DNA from: CAVZQN01 sp963837395 | GTDB taxonomy: Bacteria > Acidobacteriota > HRBIN11 > JAKEFK01 | Assembly: GCA_963837395.1 (NCBI GenBank) | Contig: CAWINI010000004.1 | Span: 1,984,001 to 2,048,000 of the forward strand | Length of the DNA stretch: 64,000 bases | Direction: 5' to 3' | Shown: piece by piece, positions 18,858 to 28,417 of the stretch | Position numbering within the stretch: the first letter of the stretch is position 1 | Layout of the letters: every line of letters begins with the position of its first letter | Position numbers and translations under genes: made by a program | Notes under the pieces: generated by a model | What the model saw: only the letters and a program-made list of their open reading frames with translations | Told to the model about the DNA's origin: nothing | Databases searched by the model: none

Positions 18858-20217
18858 AAAAATACATCTCGTCGGAATTGGCGGAAGCGGCATGTGTGGA
18901 ATTGCCGAAATCCTTTTGGATCTTGGACATTCCGTATCCGGTTCGGATCTAAAAGAAACGGCGATAACTCAACGTCTCGCATCGTTAGGCGCTGTAATTC
19001 ATATCGGTCATGATGCACAAAATGTAGGCAATGCTGATGTGGTTGTAACATCGTCCGCTGTTTCTACTGACAATCCGGAAGTATTAGCGGCAAAGACAAA
19101 AAAAATTCCGGTAATTCCCAGGGCGGAAATGTTAGCAGAATTAATGCGTTTGAAATACAGCGTAACAATTGCAGGCGCTCACGGGAAAACCTCTACCACT
19201 TCAATGACGGGACTAATGCTGCATGATGCCGGATTAGATCCAACCATCATTATCGGTGGAAGATTGCAAGCGTTTGGCAGTAACGTTCGTGCAGGGCGCG
19301 GCGAATTTATTGTTGTTGAGGCCGATGAAAGCGATGGATCATTTCTGAAATTATCAGCAACGATTGCAGTAATTACAAATATTGATGCTGAACACCTGGA
19401 CCACTATGAAGACTTGAATGCAATTCGCCGTTCTTTTGTTCAATTCGCCAACAAAGTTCCATTTTATGGCGCTGTACTCCTTTGCATTGATAATGAAGAG
19501 AACCGCAAGATTCTTTCACAAATCCATCGCAAAGTGATTACGTACGGTTTATCTCCTGAAGCAGATTTCCGTGCGGCTCCGATTCAGTTGAAAGAATTCG
19601 GCTCTGAATTTGAAGTCTATCATCATGAAATGAAACTCGGTGTCGTAAAGCTGAATGTTCCTGGTGTTCATAACATCGTAAACAGTCTCGCAGCAATTGC
19701 TGTCGCAAGCGAGCTCGGAGTTTCATTTGATACCGCACGTGAATCACTCTCACGTTTTCGTGGGGTGGATAGACGTTTTCAATTGCGAGCAAACGCAAAT
19801 GATATTTTAATCATTGATGATTACGCACATCATCCATCTGAAATTGAAGCGACTTTAACTGCAGCCAGACAAGGTTGGAATCGCCGGGTTATTGCGGTAT
19901 TTCAACCCCATCGATACAGCCGTCTTTTTCATTTGTTTGACGATTTTACAAAATGTTTTGATAAAGCCGACGTTTTAGTTTTGACCGATATCTACGCCGC
20001 CGGTGAACAACCAATTCCGGGTGTGAACATTGAAAAACTGGCGAATGTGATAAAACATCCAAATTTCACGCTGCATAAAGACATTGCAACTTTACCTGAA
20101 AAAGTTTTGGAGATGGCCAAGCCGGGTGACATTGTTTTGTTTCTTGGAGCGGGAACTATTACAGGCGCTGCTGAAAAAGCAGCAAAAATGCTCAATGAAA
20201 AAATTCTAGCAAAATGA
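18841..20217 (+). CDS. murC: UDP-MurNAc--L-alanine ligase MurC
   Basis: MurC carries out the first amino-acid addition to UDP-MurNAc. The 458-residue product has the Rossmann-like start VGIGGSGMCGIAEILL, the P-loop AGAHGKTSTTSM (about 117-128), EADESDGSF, TNIDAEHLDHY, RFRGVDRRFQ and DDYAHHPSEI. It starts inside murG (17-base overlap) and its stop overlaps the murB start (ATGA), so translation is likely coupled through murG-murC-murB. Confidence 0.96.
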   Translation: MFGKIRKIHLVGIGGSGMCGIAEILLDLGHSVSGSDLKETAITQRLASLGAVIHIGHDAQNVGNADVVVTSSAVSTDNPEVLAAKTKKIPVIPRAEMLAELMRLKYSVTIAGAHGKTSTTSMTGLMLHDAGLDPTIIIGGRLQAFGSNVRAGRGEFIVVEADESDGSFLKLSATIAVITNIDAEHLDHYEDLNAIRRSFVQFANKVPFYGAVLLCIDNEENRKILSQIHRKVITYGLSPEADFRAAPIQLKEFGSEFEVYHHEMKLGVVKLNVPGVHNIVNSLAAIAVASELGVSFDTARESLSRFRGVDRRFQLRANANDILIIDDYAHHPSEIEATLTAARQGWNRRVIAVFQPHRYSRLFHLFDDFTKCFDKADVLVLTDIYAAGEQPIPGVNIEKLANVIKHPNFTLHKDIATLPEKVLEMAKPGDIVLFLGAGTITGAAEKAAKMLNEKILAK

Positions 20218-21077
20218 AGGTTAAACAGCATCAAAAACTGAAAGATTACACAACGATCGGAATTGGCGGAAGTGTACCTGTAGTGTATTTGCCGGAAAAT
20301 GAATCTGAATTTTCAGAGTTATTGCGAAACCTGACGAAAGAAAAACGTTCTTACAGAATTTTAGGAAATGGAAGCAACATCCTTGCAGATGATTTGGGTT
20401 TTAACGACGCGGTGATAGTTACCAAACACATGCAACGGATTTTTGAAGTTGATGGAGATCGTGTCATGGTCGATGCGGGATATCCGATGGCCCAGCTTGC
20501 ATATCAAACTGCATCGCGAAGTTTAAGCGGTTTGGAATTTGCGGTAGGAATTCCCGGAAGTATTGGTGGTATTGTACGCATGAATGCCGGAGCACATGGG
20601 CAAACCATCAGTGAAGTCGTTCATTCCGTTGCAATGATTTTGCCTGATGGTCACACCGTTACTGCGAATAATAAAGAACTGCAATTTACATATCGATCAT
20701 CCGCGATTCCGAACGATGCAGTCATCACAAGAGTAATGTTACAGCTCAGGCCTGGAGATTCGCGCGAAATTCATGAACGGATTCGAAAAAATAATGATTG
20801 GCGGACATCAACACAACCGATCCGAGAAAAAAGTGCAGGGTGTATTTTCAAGAATCCTGGTGATTCATCTGCAGGCAAACTCATTGAAGATTCAGGATTA
20901 AAAGGATTTTCAGTTGGAGGGGCAATGGTTTCTGACATTCATGGAAATTTTATTGTGAACAAAGGGAATGCAACCTTCGAAGATACATTAAAGCTGATTG
21001 ATCACATCAAACAAGTTGTGAATGAAAAACAAGGCGTCTTGCTGGAAGAAGAAGTAATTGTCTGGAGGCATAAATAA
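20214..21077 (+). CDS. murB: UDP-N-acetylenolpyruvoylglucosamine reductase MurB
   Basis: MurB is a FAD enzyme that reduces the enolpyruvyl group of UDP-GlcNAc-enolpyruvate to UDP-MurNAc with NADPH. The 287-residue protein has the FAD-binding TTIGIGG and LGNGSNILADD, GIPGSIGGIVRMNAGAHG and REKSAGCIFKNP, where Cys210 holds the place of the proton donor that is Ser in many MurBs. It is short for the family, as expected for the type without the extra C-terminal insertion. Its stop is directly followed by the ftsQ ATG. Confidence 0.95.
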   Translation: MKVKQHQKLKDYTTIGIGGSVPVVYLPENESEFSELLRNLTKEKRSYRILGNGSNILADDLGFNDAVIVTKHMQRIFEVDGDRVMVDAGYPMAQLAYQTASRSLSGLEFAVGIPGSIGGIVRMNAGAHGQTISEVVHSVAMILPDGHTVTANNKELQFTYRSSAIPNDAVITRVMLQLRPGDSREIHERIRKNNDWRTSTQPIREKSAGCIFKNPGDSSAGKLIEDSGLKGFSVGGAMVSDIHGNFIVNKGNATFEDTLKLIDHIKQVVNEKQGVLLEEEVIVWRHK

Positions 21078-21914
21078 ATGCAATTTCCAGTAAAAAAAAT
21101 CCAGACCCAAAATGAAAAAGTCATTGATTATCAATACATCCGCAATCTAAAAAATCGCGAAGTCAGAAAAAGCCGATTTAAACGAACGTTTTCACAAAGA
21201 ACATTACGAGTGGCTTTATTGCTAATTCTAACCGGCGAAATGCTTTATGTCGGTTATAATGGCATTCAAAGTTTACGTTCTTCATCCTGGTTTTTTCTGA
21301 ACAACATCGAAATAACGGGAACCCATAAAACCCAACCGGAAGAACTTAAGAAATACATTCTCGAAGGACAGCAGAATGCACTGTTTGCCGATCTTACTCG
21401 CATCAAATTGGGATTGGAAAATCATCCATGGATTCAAAGCGCTGTAATTTGGCGTGAGTTGCCCAGCACAATCCGGGTTCATATTACTGAACGCCAACCC
21501 AGAGCACTCACACTTTCAGGAAATTTATATCTGGTGGATGGCGAGGGCCGCGTCATCGATACGTTTGATCATGACTCCGAATACTCTTCCCTTCCTGTAA
21601 TTACTGGCATCAGTGAAATTTCCAATGAAGCGCAAATTCGTTGCGTACTTCAATTCATTTCTGCCATGTCAGTTGATACCCAGGTGATACGCCAGGTATC
21701 TGAAGTTCATTATTTTGACAATGACAATGCGATCATTTATTTGAAAGGCTTTTCATTTGGACTTTTGGTTTCGAAAGATGGTATTCTTCCGATGATTCAA
21801 AAGTTTATTGCTTACTCGGAAGTCGTAAAAAAGAATTTCACAAATGTGAAAGTAGTCGACTTGCGGTACCAGGGCCAGATCATTCTGAAAGATACATATA
21901 GGGAGCAGCTTTGA
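21078..21914 (+). CDS. ftsQ: Cell division protein FtsQ
   Basis: FtsQ is a bitopic scaffold of the divisome that recruits FtsL/FtsB. The 278-residue protein has a basic cytoplasmic tail, a membrane helix (about 46-64), a POTRA domain (FFLNNIEITGTHKTQPEELK, about 73-92, continuing to ERQPRAL) and the beta domain after LVDGEGRVID. It starts one base after the murB stop, and its own stop overlaps the ftsA ATG. Confidence 0.92.
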   Translation: MQFPVKKIQTQNEKVIDYQYIRNLKNREVRKSRFKRTFSQRTLRVALLLILTGEMLYVGYNGIQSLRSSSWFFLNNIEITGTHKTQPEELKKYILEGQQNALFADLTRIKLGLENHPWIQSAVIWRELPSTIRVHITERQPRALTLSGNLYLVDGEGRVIDTFDHDSEYSSLPVITGISEISNEAQIRCVLQFISAMSVDTQVIRQVSEVHYFDNDNAIIYLKGFSFGLLVSKDGILPMIQKFIAYSEVVKKNFTNVKVVDLRYQGQIILKDTYREQL

Positions 21915-23140
21915 TGGCAAAAAAGGACCGCTATATAGTCGGCCTTGACATCGGTACGAGCAAGATTTGCATTCTGGTTGCGGAAATCCGTGATGATGGT
22001 GCGCTTGACATCATCGGGATGGGAAATAGCGAATCGAAAGGTTTACGCAAAGGCGTAATTGTTAATGTAGATCCGACAGTTGAATGCATCCGCAAGGTTG
22101 TTGAAGAAGCGGAGTTGATGGCCGGCATCAACATTGAAGAAGCGTATGTTGGTATTGCCGGTGAACACATCATGGGTTCCAACAGCCGCGGAATGATCAG
22201 CATCAATTCAAAAGATCACATTATTTCGCGAGATGATATTAACCGGGTGATTGAGGCCGCCAAGCAAATTCCGATTCCTACTGACAAAGATATCCTGCAC
22301 GTTTTGCCACAAGAATTTATGGTAGACGGTCAGGATGAAATCGGTGATCCGTTAGGAATGAGCGGAATCCGTCTGGAAGTAAATGTTCATGTTGTAACTT
22401 GCGGAACAACTCAACTTCAAACCTTGCTGACTTGTGTGAACAAAGCAGGAATTGAAGTTGGGGATACAGTTTTAGAACAACTCGCCAGCAGTGAAGCGGT
22501 ATTAACTCCGGATGAAAAAGAATTAGGAGTTGCGCTTGTTGATATCGGCGGCGGCACTACAGATTTAGCAGTTTTTGAAAAACAAAGTTTATGGCATTCA
22601 CATATTCGAGCTATTGGTGGTGATCATTTTACGAGTGATATAGCAGTAGGATTGCGAACTCCGATTGGCGAAGCAGAGCGGATTAAGAAAAAATATGGAT
22701 GTGCGCTGGCTTCGTTAATTGAGGATGAAGAGACGATTGAAGTTCCGAGTGTCGGTGGACGCAAACCTCGCTATATGTCAAGACAGATATTATCTGATAT
22801 TATTCAACCGAGAGCTGAGGAATTGTTCAATCTCATGAAAGAAGAGATTGAACGGATGGGTTTAACGAGATCCCTCAATTCGGGTGTAGTTCTTACGGGT
22901 GGAGGTTCATTACTTGAAGGAATGACTGAAATTGCGGAGCGCATTTTTGATTTGCCGGTCCGGATCGGGAAGCCTACGGGTGTTGGCGGCTTGATCGATG
23001 TAATCAACAGCCCAATCTATTCGACTGCGGTTGGTTTGATTATTTATGGATATCGGACGCGTGAAGTTAGACGCGAACGTGTTCTGAGCCGGCGAAAGCC
23101 ATTGTGGCGATTCAAAGATTGGTTTAACGAAATGTTTTAG
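21914..23140 (+). CDS. ftsA: Cell division protein FtsA
   Basis: FtsA is an actin-like ATPase that anchors FtsZ to the membrane. The 408-residue protein has the phosphate-1 loop VGLDIGTSKICILVAE (about 8-23), the 1C domain with YVGIAGEHIMG, phosphate 2 VDIGGGTTDLAVF and the adenosine motif VVLTGGGSLLEGM. It ends in a basic amphipathic tail (PLWRFKDWFNEMF) that serves as the membrane-targeting helix. The start is ATG 21914, overlapping the ftsQ stop as ATGA, with GGGAG upstream. Confidence 0.96.
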   Translation: MAKKDRYIVGLDIGTSKICILVAEIRDDGALDIIGMGNSESKGLRKGVIVNVDPTVECIRKVVEEAELMAGINIEEAYVGIAGEHIMGSNSRGMISINSKDHIISRDDINRVIEAAKQIPIPTDKDILHVLPQEFMVDGQDEIGDPLGMSGIRLEVNVHVVTCGTTQLQTLLTCVNKAGIEVGDTVLEQLASSEAVLTPDEKELGVALVDIGGGTTDLAVFEKQSLWHSHIRAIGGDHFTSDIAVGLRTPIGEAERIKKKYGCALASLIEDEETIEVPSVGGRKPRYMSRQILSDIIQPRAEELFNLMKEEIERMGLTRSLNSGVVLTGGGSLLEGMTEIAERIFDLPVRIGKPTGVGGLIDVINSPIYSTAVGLIIYGYRTREVRRERVLSRRKPLWRFKDWFNEMF

Positions 23141-23144
23141 GTTT

Positions 23145-23171
23145 ACCACAGAGTCGCAAAGTCTTTGTGGT
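23145..23171 (+). repeat. 'accacagag' palindrome between ftsA and ftsZ
   Basis: ACCACAgAGtCGCAAAG faces CTTTGTGGT with a small loop in the 48-base ftsA-ftsZ gap, just before the ftsZ ribosome site. Same family as the elements at 7733, 12753, 16555 and 17735. Confidence 0.65.
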
Positions 23172-23188
23172 TCATGCTGGAGGTGAGT

Positions 23189-24394
23189 ATGGAACTGTTT
23201 GACGATCTGCCGGAGATGCCCGGAAATCTGTCAAGCGTCAAAATTTCCTTGGAGGATGAAGGATTGCAAGGAGCACGGATAAAAGTTGTTGGTATTGGTG
23301 GTGGTGGCGGTAACGCGATCAATCGAATGGTAGAAATGGGCTTAAAGGGTGCTGAGTTCATTTCTATTAACACAGACCTGCAAGCACTTCAAAATTCAAA
23401 AGCTCCTGTGCGCCTCCAAATTGGTGCAAATCTCACCAAAGGGTTAGGCGCTGGAGCCAATCCTGAAATGGGAAGACAAGCTGCTCTGGAAGATGCCAGC
23501 AAGATTTTGGAATTGTTGGATGGCGCGGACATGATTTTTATCACTGCAGGAATGGGTGGCGGTACCGGTACTGGTGCTGCACCAGTGTTGGCAAGTCTTT
23601 CCAATGAGATCGGAGCATTAACAGTTGCTGTAGTCACCAAGCCATTCGGTTTTGAAGGAAGACGTCGCGCGCAGCAAGCGGAGCAAGGATTGAAAGAATT
23701 GCGAAGCTGCATCGATACGATTGTTGTTATTCCCAATGATCGTTTGTTGGAAACCGTTGAAAAGAACACGCCATTTACAAAAGCGTTCTTGATTGCTGAT
23801 GATGTTTTGCGACAAGGTGTGCAAAGCATTTCAGAATTAGTACTGGTGCCTGGCCTTGTGAATTTAGATTTTGCTGATGTAAAGACGATTATGAAAGGCA
23901 TGGGCAAGGCGGTAATGGGAACTGGTGTTTGTGGCGGTGAAACTCGTGCAGTAGATGCAGCAAAACGTGCAATCAACAGTCCATTGCTTGAAGAAGTATC
24001 AATGGATGGAGCACGCGGAATTCTGATCAACATCACAGCGGGCGAAACTCTGACTATTCATGAAGTGAATCAAGCATGTCAGCTAATTCGTGAGAATGCG
24101 GATCCATCTGCGGAAATTATTTTCGGTGCAACCATCGATCCCAGTATGAAAGAAGAAGTAAAGATTACTGTGATCGCTACCGGATTTGATCAAGTCGGCG
24201 AAAAGTCAATGCCTTCATTGAGCGTGACTCGTAACGATGTTCAGGGTGTTGCTGTTCCACCAACAGCGCAGCAGCAGGAAAATTTGTCGTTCTATCGAAA
24301 AGCTGCAGGAGCAAATACACCGAATGCAGGAACATTTCCGTTTAGTGAAGAACGTGACGATTTAGATATTCCAACCTTCAAGCGAAAGCCTTAA
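23189..24394 (+). CDS. ftsZ: Cell division GTPase FtsZ
   Basis: FtsZ is the tubulin-like GTPase that forms the Z-ring. The 401-residue protein has the nucleotide loop GIGGGGGNAINRM, NTDLQAL, the tubulin signature GGGTGTGAAPVLA, and NLDFADVKTIM (T7 loop). A C-terminal peptide DLDIPTFKRKP contacts FtsA and other tethers. The start is chosen at ATG 23189 because GGAGGTGAG lies just before it; an in-frame TTG at 23165 lies in the palindrome. It closes the dcw cluster and is followed by a hairpin. Confidence 0.97.
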   Translation: MELFDDLPEMPGNLSSVKISLEDEGLQGARIKVVGIGGGGGNAINRMVEMGLKGAEFISINTDLQALQNSKAPVRLQIGANLTKGLGAGANPEMGRQAALEDASKILELLDGADMIFITAGMGGGTGTGAAPVLASLSNEIGALTVAVVTKPFGFEGRRRAQQAEQGLKELRSCIDTIVVIPNDRLLETVEKNTPFTKAFLIADDVLRQGVQSISELVLVPGLVNLDFADVKTIMKGMGKAVMGTGVCGGETRAVDAAKRAINSPLLEEVSMDGARGILINITAGETLTIHEVNQACQLIRENADPSAEIIFGATIDPSMKEEVKITVIATGFDQVGEKSMPSLSVTRNDVQGVAVPPTAQQQENLSFYRKAAGANTPNAGTFPFSEERDDLDIPTFKRKP

Positions 24395-24398
24395 TATT

Positions 24399-24431
24399 GG
24401 AGCGCGCGCTTCCAGCCGAAGTTCGCGCTCC
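24399..24431 (+). terminator. Hairpin after ftsZ, possible end of the dcw transcript
   Basis: GGAGCGCG (24399-24406) pairs with CGCGCTCC (24424-24431), five bases past the ftsZ stop. The T-run is poor (TACCTTACTTTA), so it may equally be a REP-like element. The opposing gene ends at 24441. Confidence 0.5.
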
Positions 24432-24440
24432 TACCTTACT

Positions 24441-25026
24441 TTAATCGTCATCATCCTTAAATGGGTTTGCTGCCAGCTTTTTCGCTGTTGCCTGGTTAAC
24501 GCTTGATTCCCCTTGAAATTCTGCGCCCTCATCACGACCGCTAAACCAATTGGCGGTAGCGACAAAACTAGAATCGTACACTTCATTAAGCTCTGCTTGT
24601 AGCTTCTTTATTTCTTCGTTCTCCTTCTCAATCATGCTTCGCAAATCGTCCTTCTTATTTTCATGATCCGATTTACCAGCAATGGGACTTCCCACAACAG
24701 TACCGATCAATCGGACCGTTAAAGATTGATCCGAATAATGAAAAGCTATTCTTTTCTTCTCTTGCTTCTTTATTTTTTTCTATCTGTTCGAGTTGATGCC
24801 CGTATGATTCTTGCGCCGTTAGTTTTTCGTTCAGGACACTCTTCTGCATTAATTCATCTTGTTGTAGTCCCGCACGCTGCCATGTGTTTTCACTATTTGC
24901 AGCTTTAGTCGATGCATGGCTTGTCTCCGCACTTTGAGGCTGATTCGATACCGATTCCTGATGCTCAAGTTCTGTTGTCTGCAAACTAGCAGACTGGCGG
25001 ATAGTAAGTTTTCCAATCTTAACCAT
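24441..25026 (-). CDS. Ser/Gln-rich coiled-coil protein of unknown function, frame broken
   Basis: The start at ATG 25026 has GGAGG eight bases upstream. The first frame reads MVKIGKLTIRQSASLQTTEL and a polar Gln/Glu/Ser-rich region up to SLFGSIFNGPI. At about 24720 an extra base (ATTGATCGG) shifts the frame; without it the protein continues as PIIGTVVGSPIAGKSDHENK to 24441, about 194 residues. Visible parts: a disordered head, a charged helix, a short Gly-rich hydrophobic patch, a coiled coil (LRSMIEKENEEIKKLQAELN) and an acidic tail (NPFKDDDD). It has no signal peptide. The style of the head (short, Ser/Thr/Gln-rich, no leader) recalls the tandem family at 39-47 kb, but no clear homology is seen. 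Confidence 0.55.
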
Positions 25027-25164
25027 AGAGTTGTCCTCCGACTCTTTATCAGCTAGCAACCTATGTGCCAGAAGGTTTTTTCGAGGACATGCTTAGTTGA
25101 AGATCTATTAACTTTTGCAAAATTGCAAAAAGTATTCGCCAAATGGTTAAAAAATGATGGCCGC

Positions 25165-27614
25165 TCAATAAATATTTACACGTTCAATTGAGCCGGTAGT
25201 TCGTTTCATCTGGAAATACAAATTGCCCGATGGCGTAGCAGCAGCGGGCATTGTTATCAATTGTGTTCCATCCACTTCCAGACTAAAGTTTGTCCCATCA
25301 AACCCAACCTTGATGTGATGAAATGTATTCGGCACGATGGTGAAAGACGCTTTCATCTTTTGCGCAATTGATCCGTTTACCCTTTGCTTCAACAGAATTT
25401 TGCCCGATTCCTGTTTGAGCAAAACATCGACACGGTTTTGCTTATCTTGATACCAGGGCTGAATAAAAATTTTATTTCCGAACCCTCCCGCAGTGCTGAT
25501 ATCCGTTTCCAACGTGCAGGTACTGCAACCAGAAACCCCTGAAGGAAACCATGGCTGCGGTGCGTAAATAATCGCCGACCTTGCGCCAGATCCTGACAAA
25601 ATTCCATTTGATTCTTGCCATGTTCCTTTTTTTACTGGCCAGCTTTGAACATCGTCATCGAACTCATCAAAAAGTAAAGAAGCGGGTGCTGTAGATACAT
25701 GAAGAGTCAAAGACGTGTTTCGAGTTATCGTCCCATCAGTACCACTGACTGTAAATGGAAAATCACCTTCAGCAATTGAAGCAGTTGTCTGAACCGATAA
25801 AGTTGAACTACTGGTAGGAACGACAGGATTTGGATTGAATGAACAACTTGCTTCTACAGGCAAACCTGAACAGCTCAACGTTACAGATTGATTGTAGCCA
25901 CCGATTGATGTGAGTGTACAATTCGAACTTCCTGAACCTCCCGGCTGTACGAATAGATTCGAAGGATTGCAAGAAATGCTAAAGTCAGGAGTTACCCCGT
26001 TGGGTGGAAGAACAAATAATGTAATGCTCTGAGGAGGAAGACTTGTAGAAAAGCTAGACCCCCCAAAATTGATATCTGCCAAATGGCTGATTGTATTGTT
26101 CGCGAGCTGCCACACTTTTGCTACACCAATCGCATTGAAACTGGAGAAGTTCACGGTGATCGGAGTATTTCCTGAAAGATATTTGTTAATAACCATAATT
26201 GTTAGAGAGCTGTCGGCAGTTCTCAGTGCAGCAAAAGAAGAAACGTTATCTGGATTCGGAACAATCGCACGGACACTGAGATCACCAAATGTGGAAAGGT
26301 TTCCATCATAATTTCGATAAATTTTGAAAGCCTTTCCTACAGGCGAATTTGCATCTGGTGAAACCCATAGTGTCGCAAGATCAAGACCTTCGCGACCAAA
26401 AATTCCAAGAACATCAGCCTGCGTGGTAGCGCCGTTCATGTGATTTTCGGCACCCCAGTTGTATTCCGTAATTCCAATTTTCAATCCTGGATAATAGGTA
26501 TCTACCCAATCATGCATTCTAGGTATGAGGTAAACGAAATCATCGATCCAGCTTTCATCCCTGTAATTAGGATCCCAAAGCGAACGAGTGGAACGGTTAC
26601 GAAGATTTTGCATTGCTGCTGATGTATCGTCACTGAATTCGCCACTCTGTGGATAATAATGAAGCGAAAAAACATCCAGCACATGTTCGCCTGTGTTCTG
26701 TTCATGTTGATGAAGCTCATTCAAAATCCAATCCATATAAAGCCATCCGCCGTGATTTGCACGATCGGGAGGATTTGACCAGCAATTTGGATCCTGACTT
26801 TCATTACAATACTGAAGGTCGTATCCACTAAAGAAATATCCAGACCATCCGAATTCCTGCCAACAACCTGCGCGCCCGCATCTCGCGAATGAATCATCGT
26901 TGCATAATCAATGATCTTATCTTTGATTTCATCGTAGGTTGCGCCAATGGGATGGAAATCGCGATGAGTTTCATGCCAGATTGCATGCTCATTATCCAAA
27001 ACATAATATTTCACACCGTCATTATTTGAGTTCCCCCAAACACTGAGCAAATGATCAACCCAGGCTTGTTGAAATAAGGAAGAATTCGGAACTCCCGCAT
27101 CTGCCGGATCATTCACTACATCCGAACCGTTCGGCTTCACTCCGTTTCCTGCATCAGGCCAGAAAGGATCATGATCTTGTTGTGCGCCGTATTTGTTAAT
27201 TGAAAAACTCCAGTTGATGCTTCGATTAGATCCAAGTTTTGCGATCCAATCTAACATCGGAATTGTAATCATCGGCTCGGCCCCTTCCGATTTCGTATCA
27301 TCAATAAATGTGTCTCCAATTTCACCCGGAAGACTGCTATCACCGGGATAACTTTCAAAATACCAATCCAATCCGGTAACATCGGCATTTTCAAGCCAGT
27401 TGTAACCACTGGTACGATTGCCGCCCATTCGATTCAGCGGACTGTTGAATAAACTCAACTCAGAAGGACTTCCAAAGTTCACTCCGTAAATTTCAGGATG
27501 AATGATGCGTTGATCCTGACCCGAATCAACGTTAACTGTAACGGAAGGGTTATCCGCAAATACAATACAGGTGGATAAAAAAAGGATGATCCCTAATACT
27601 CTCAGCTTAACCAT
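25165..27614 (-). CDS. Exported GH44-family glycoside hydrolase, frame broken
   Basis: GH44 enzymes are retaining beta-glucanases that cut cellulose-like or xyloglucan-type chains. A signal peptide (residues 1-20) leads into the catalytic domain: RMGGNRTSGYNWLENA, then LDNEHAIWHETHRD with acid/base Glu209. The frame breaks near 26858-26862 (GGCAGGAATTC), where one missing base restores EFGWSGYFFSGYDLQYC and continues into the second frame. There ITEYNWGAENH holds the nucleophile Glu. After the catalytic part come an Ig-like domain (FSISCNPSNLFVQPGG on) and a C-terminal LamG-like module. Joined length is about 816 residues. The DNEP motif usual in the family reads DNEH here. A good ribosome site (GAGGGA) precedes 27614. 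Confidence 0.85.
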
Positions 27615-27724
27615 AAGTCCCTCTTAGTTGCCTCCAGACAATACCGTCCCATGGGCAACTTATTTCAGATAATCATATCCCAATTTATGGGACCTGTAAT
27701 TTTGGACAAAACTAGCGACGAGAT

Positions 27725-28417
27725 CTAGTTGAATTCGATTGAAAGCAAGCGCCCGAGGCTACCCCCAACATTTTTTAAATAATGGGACTCACCGGTAACT
27801 GGTATCCATTTAAGTTCTCCCTTTTTCATGGAAACTGTTACTACGGACTCATTTGTAATGTGATTCTCAAATTTAAGATCGTCCACTGCAATACCGAGAT
27901 GAGGGGCAGTGTGCGTGTGTAAAGGTTGCTGCTGCCCGGGCTCCATTGTGGTGAGCTGAACCTTCACGTGTTCGGTGGAAAATACGTTCTGAACATTGCT
28001 CAGATCATTCTTGCAATCGGCAGCTGGTGCAATTCCACAAACAGGCTTACCAGGATTTTTCAATTCAATCGTTATGTTATGAAAAGGCGTGTCAGCCATA
28101 TTTCGCGCAATATGAGAAAAGTTCCCCTTTGAATAACGCACATCACCATCTTTCAATGTAATGCGAACAGCTTTTTCGTTCATCCGTTCATTGCTGATAT
28201 CAGAGTCGCCCAAAATTACAAACATGTAATCACGATCATGACGATGCATCAGCGTCGCAGCGTGTGGAGCGACTACAACATCAAAGACGCGGACAAAATC
28301 ATTTTCCAGCGCAAAATGATGAGATGGCTCTTTATCAATTGGAACTTCGGTGATCTCTTGCGCAAAAAGAATTGCGCCTAAGAATAAAAATAGAACAATT
28401 AGGATTCTTTTTGTCAT
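27725..28417 (-). CDS. Exported double-cupin protein
   Basis: 230 residues with a signal peptide (about 1-19, ending LFAQ). Two cupin barrels follow: the first has HAATLMHRHDRDYMFVILGD (about 52-71), with His and Asp/Glu positions suited to a metal, and the second has PLHTHTAPHLGIAVDD (about 164-179). Such proteins are mostly small metal-dependent enzymes or binding proteins; the substrate is unknown. Its ATG overlaps the stop of the kinase gene upstream (ATGA), so the two are cotranscribed and translationally coupled. Confidence 0.8.
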   Translation of the reverse strand: MTKRILIVLFLFLGAILFAQEITEVPIDKEPSHHFALENDFVRVFDVVVAPHAATLMHRHDRDYMFVILGDSDISNERMNEKAVRITLKDGDVRYSKGNFSHIARNMADTPFHNITIELKNPGKPVCGIAPAADCKNDLSNVQNVFSTEHVKVQLTTMEPGQQQPLHTHTAPHLGIAVDDLKFENHITNESVVTVSMKKGELKWIPVTGESHYLKNVGGSLGRLLSIEFN

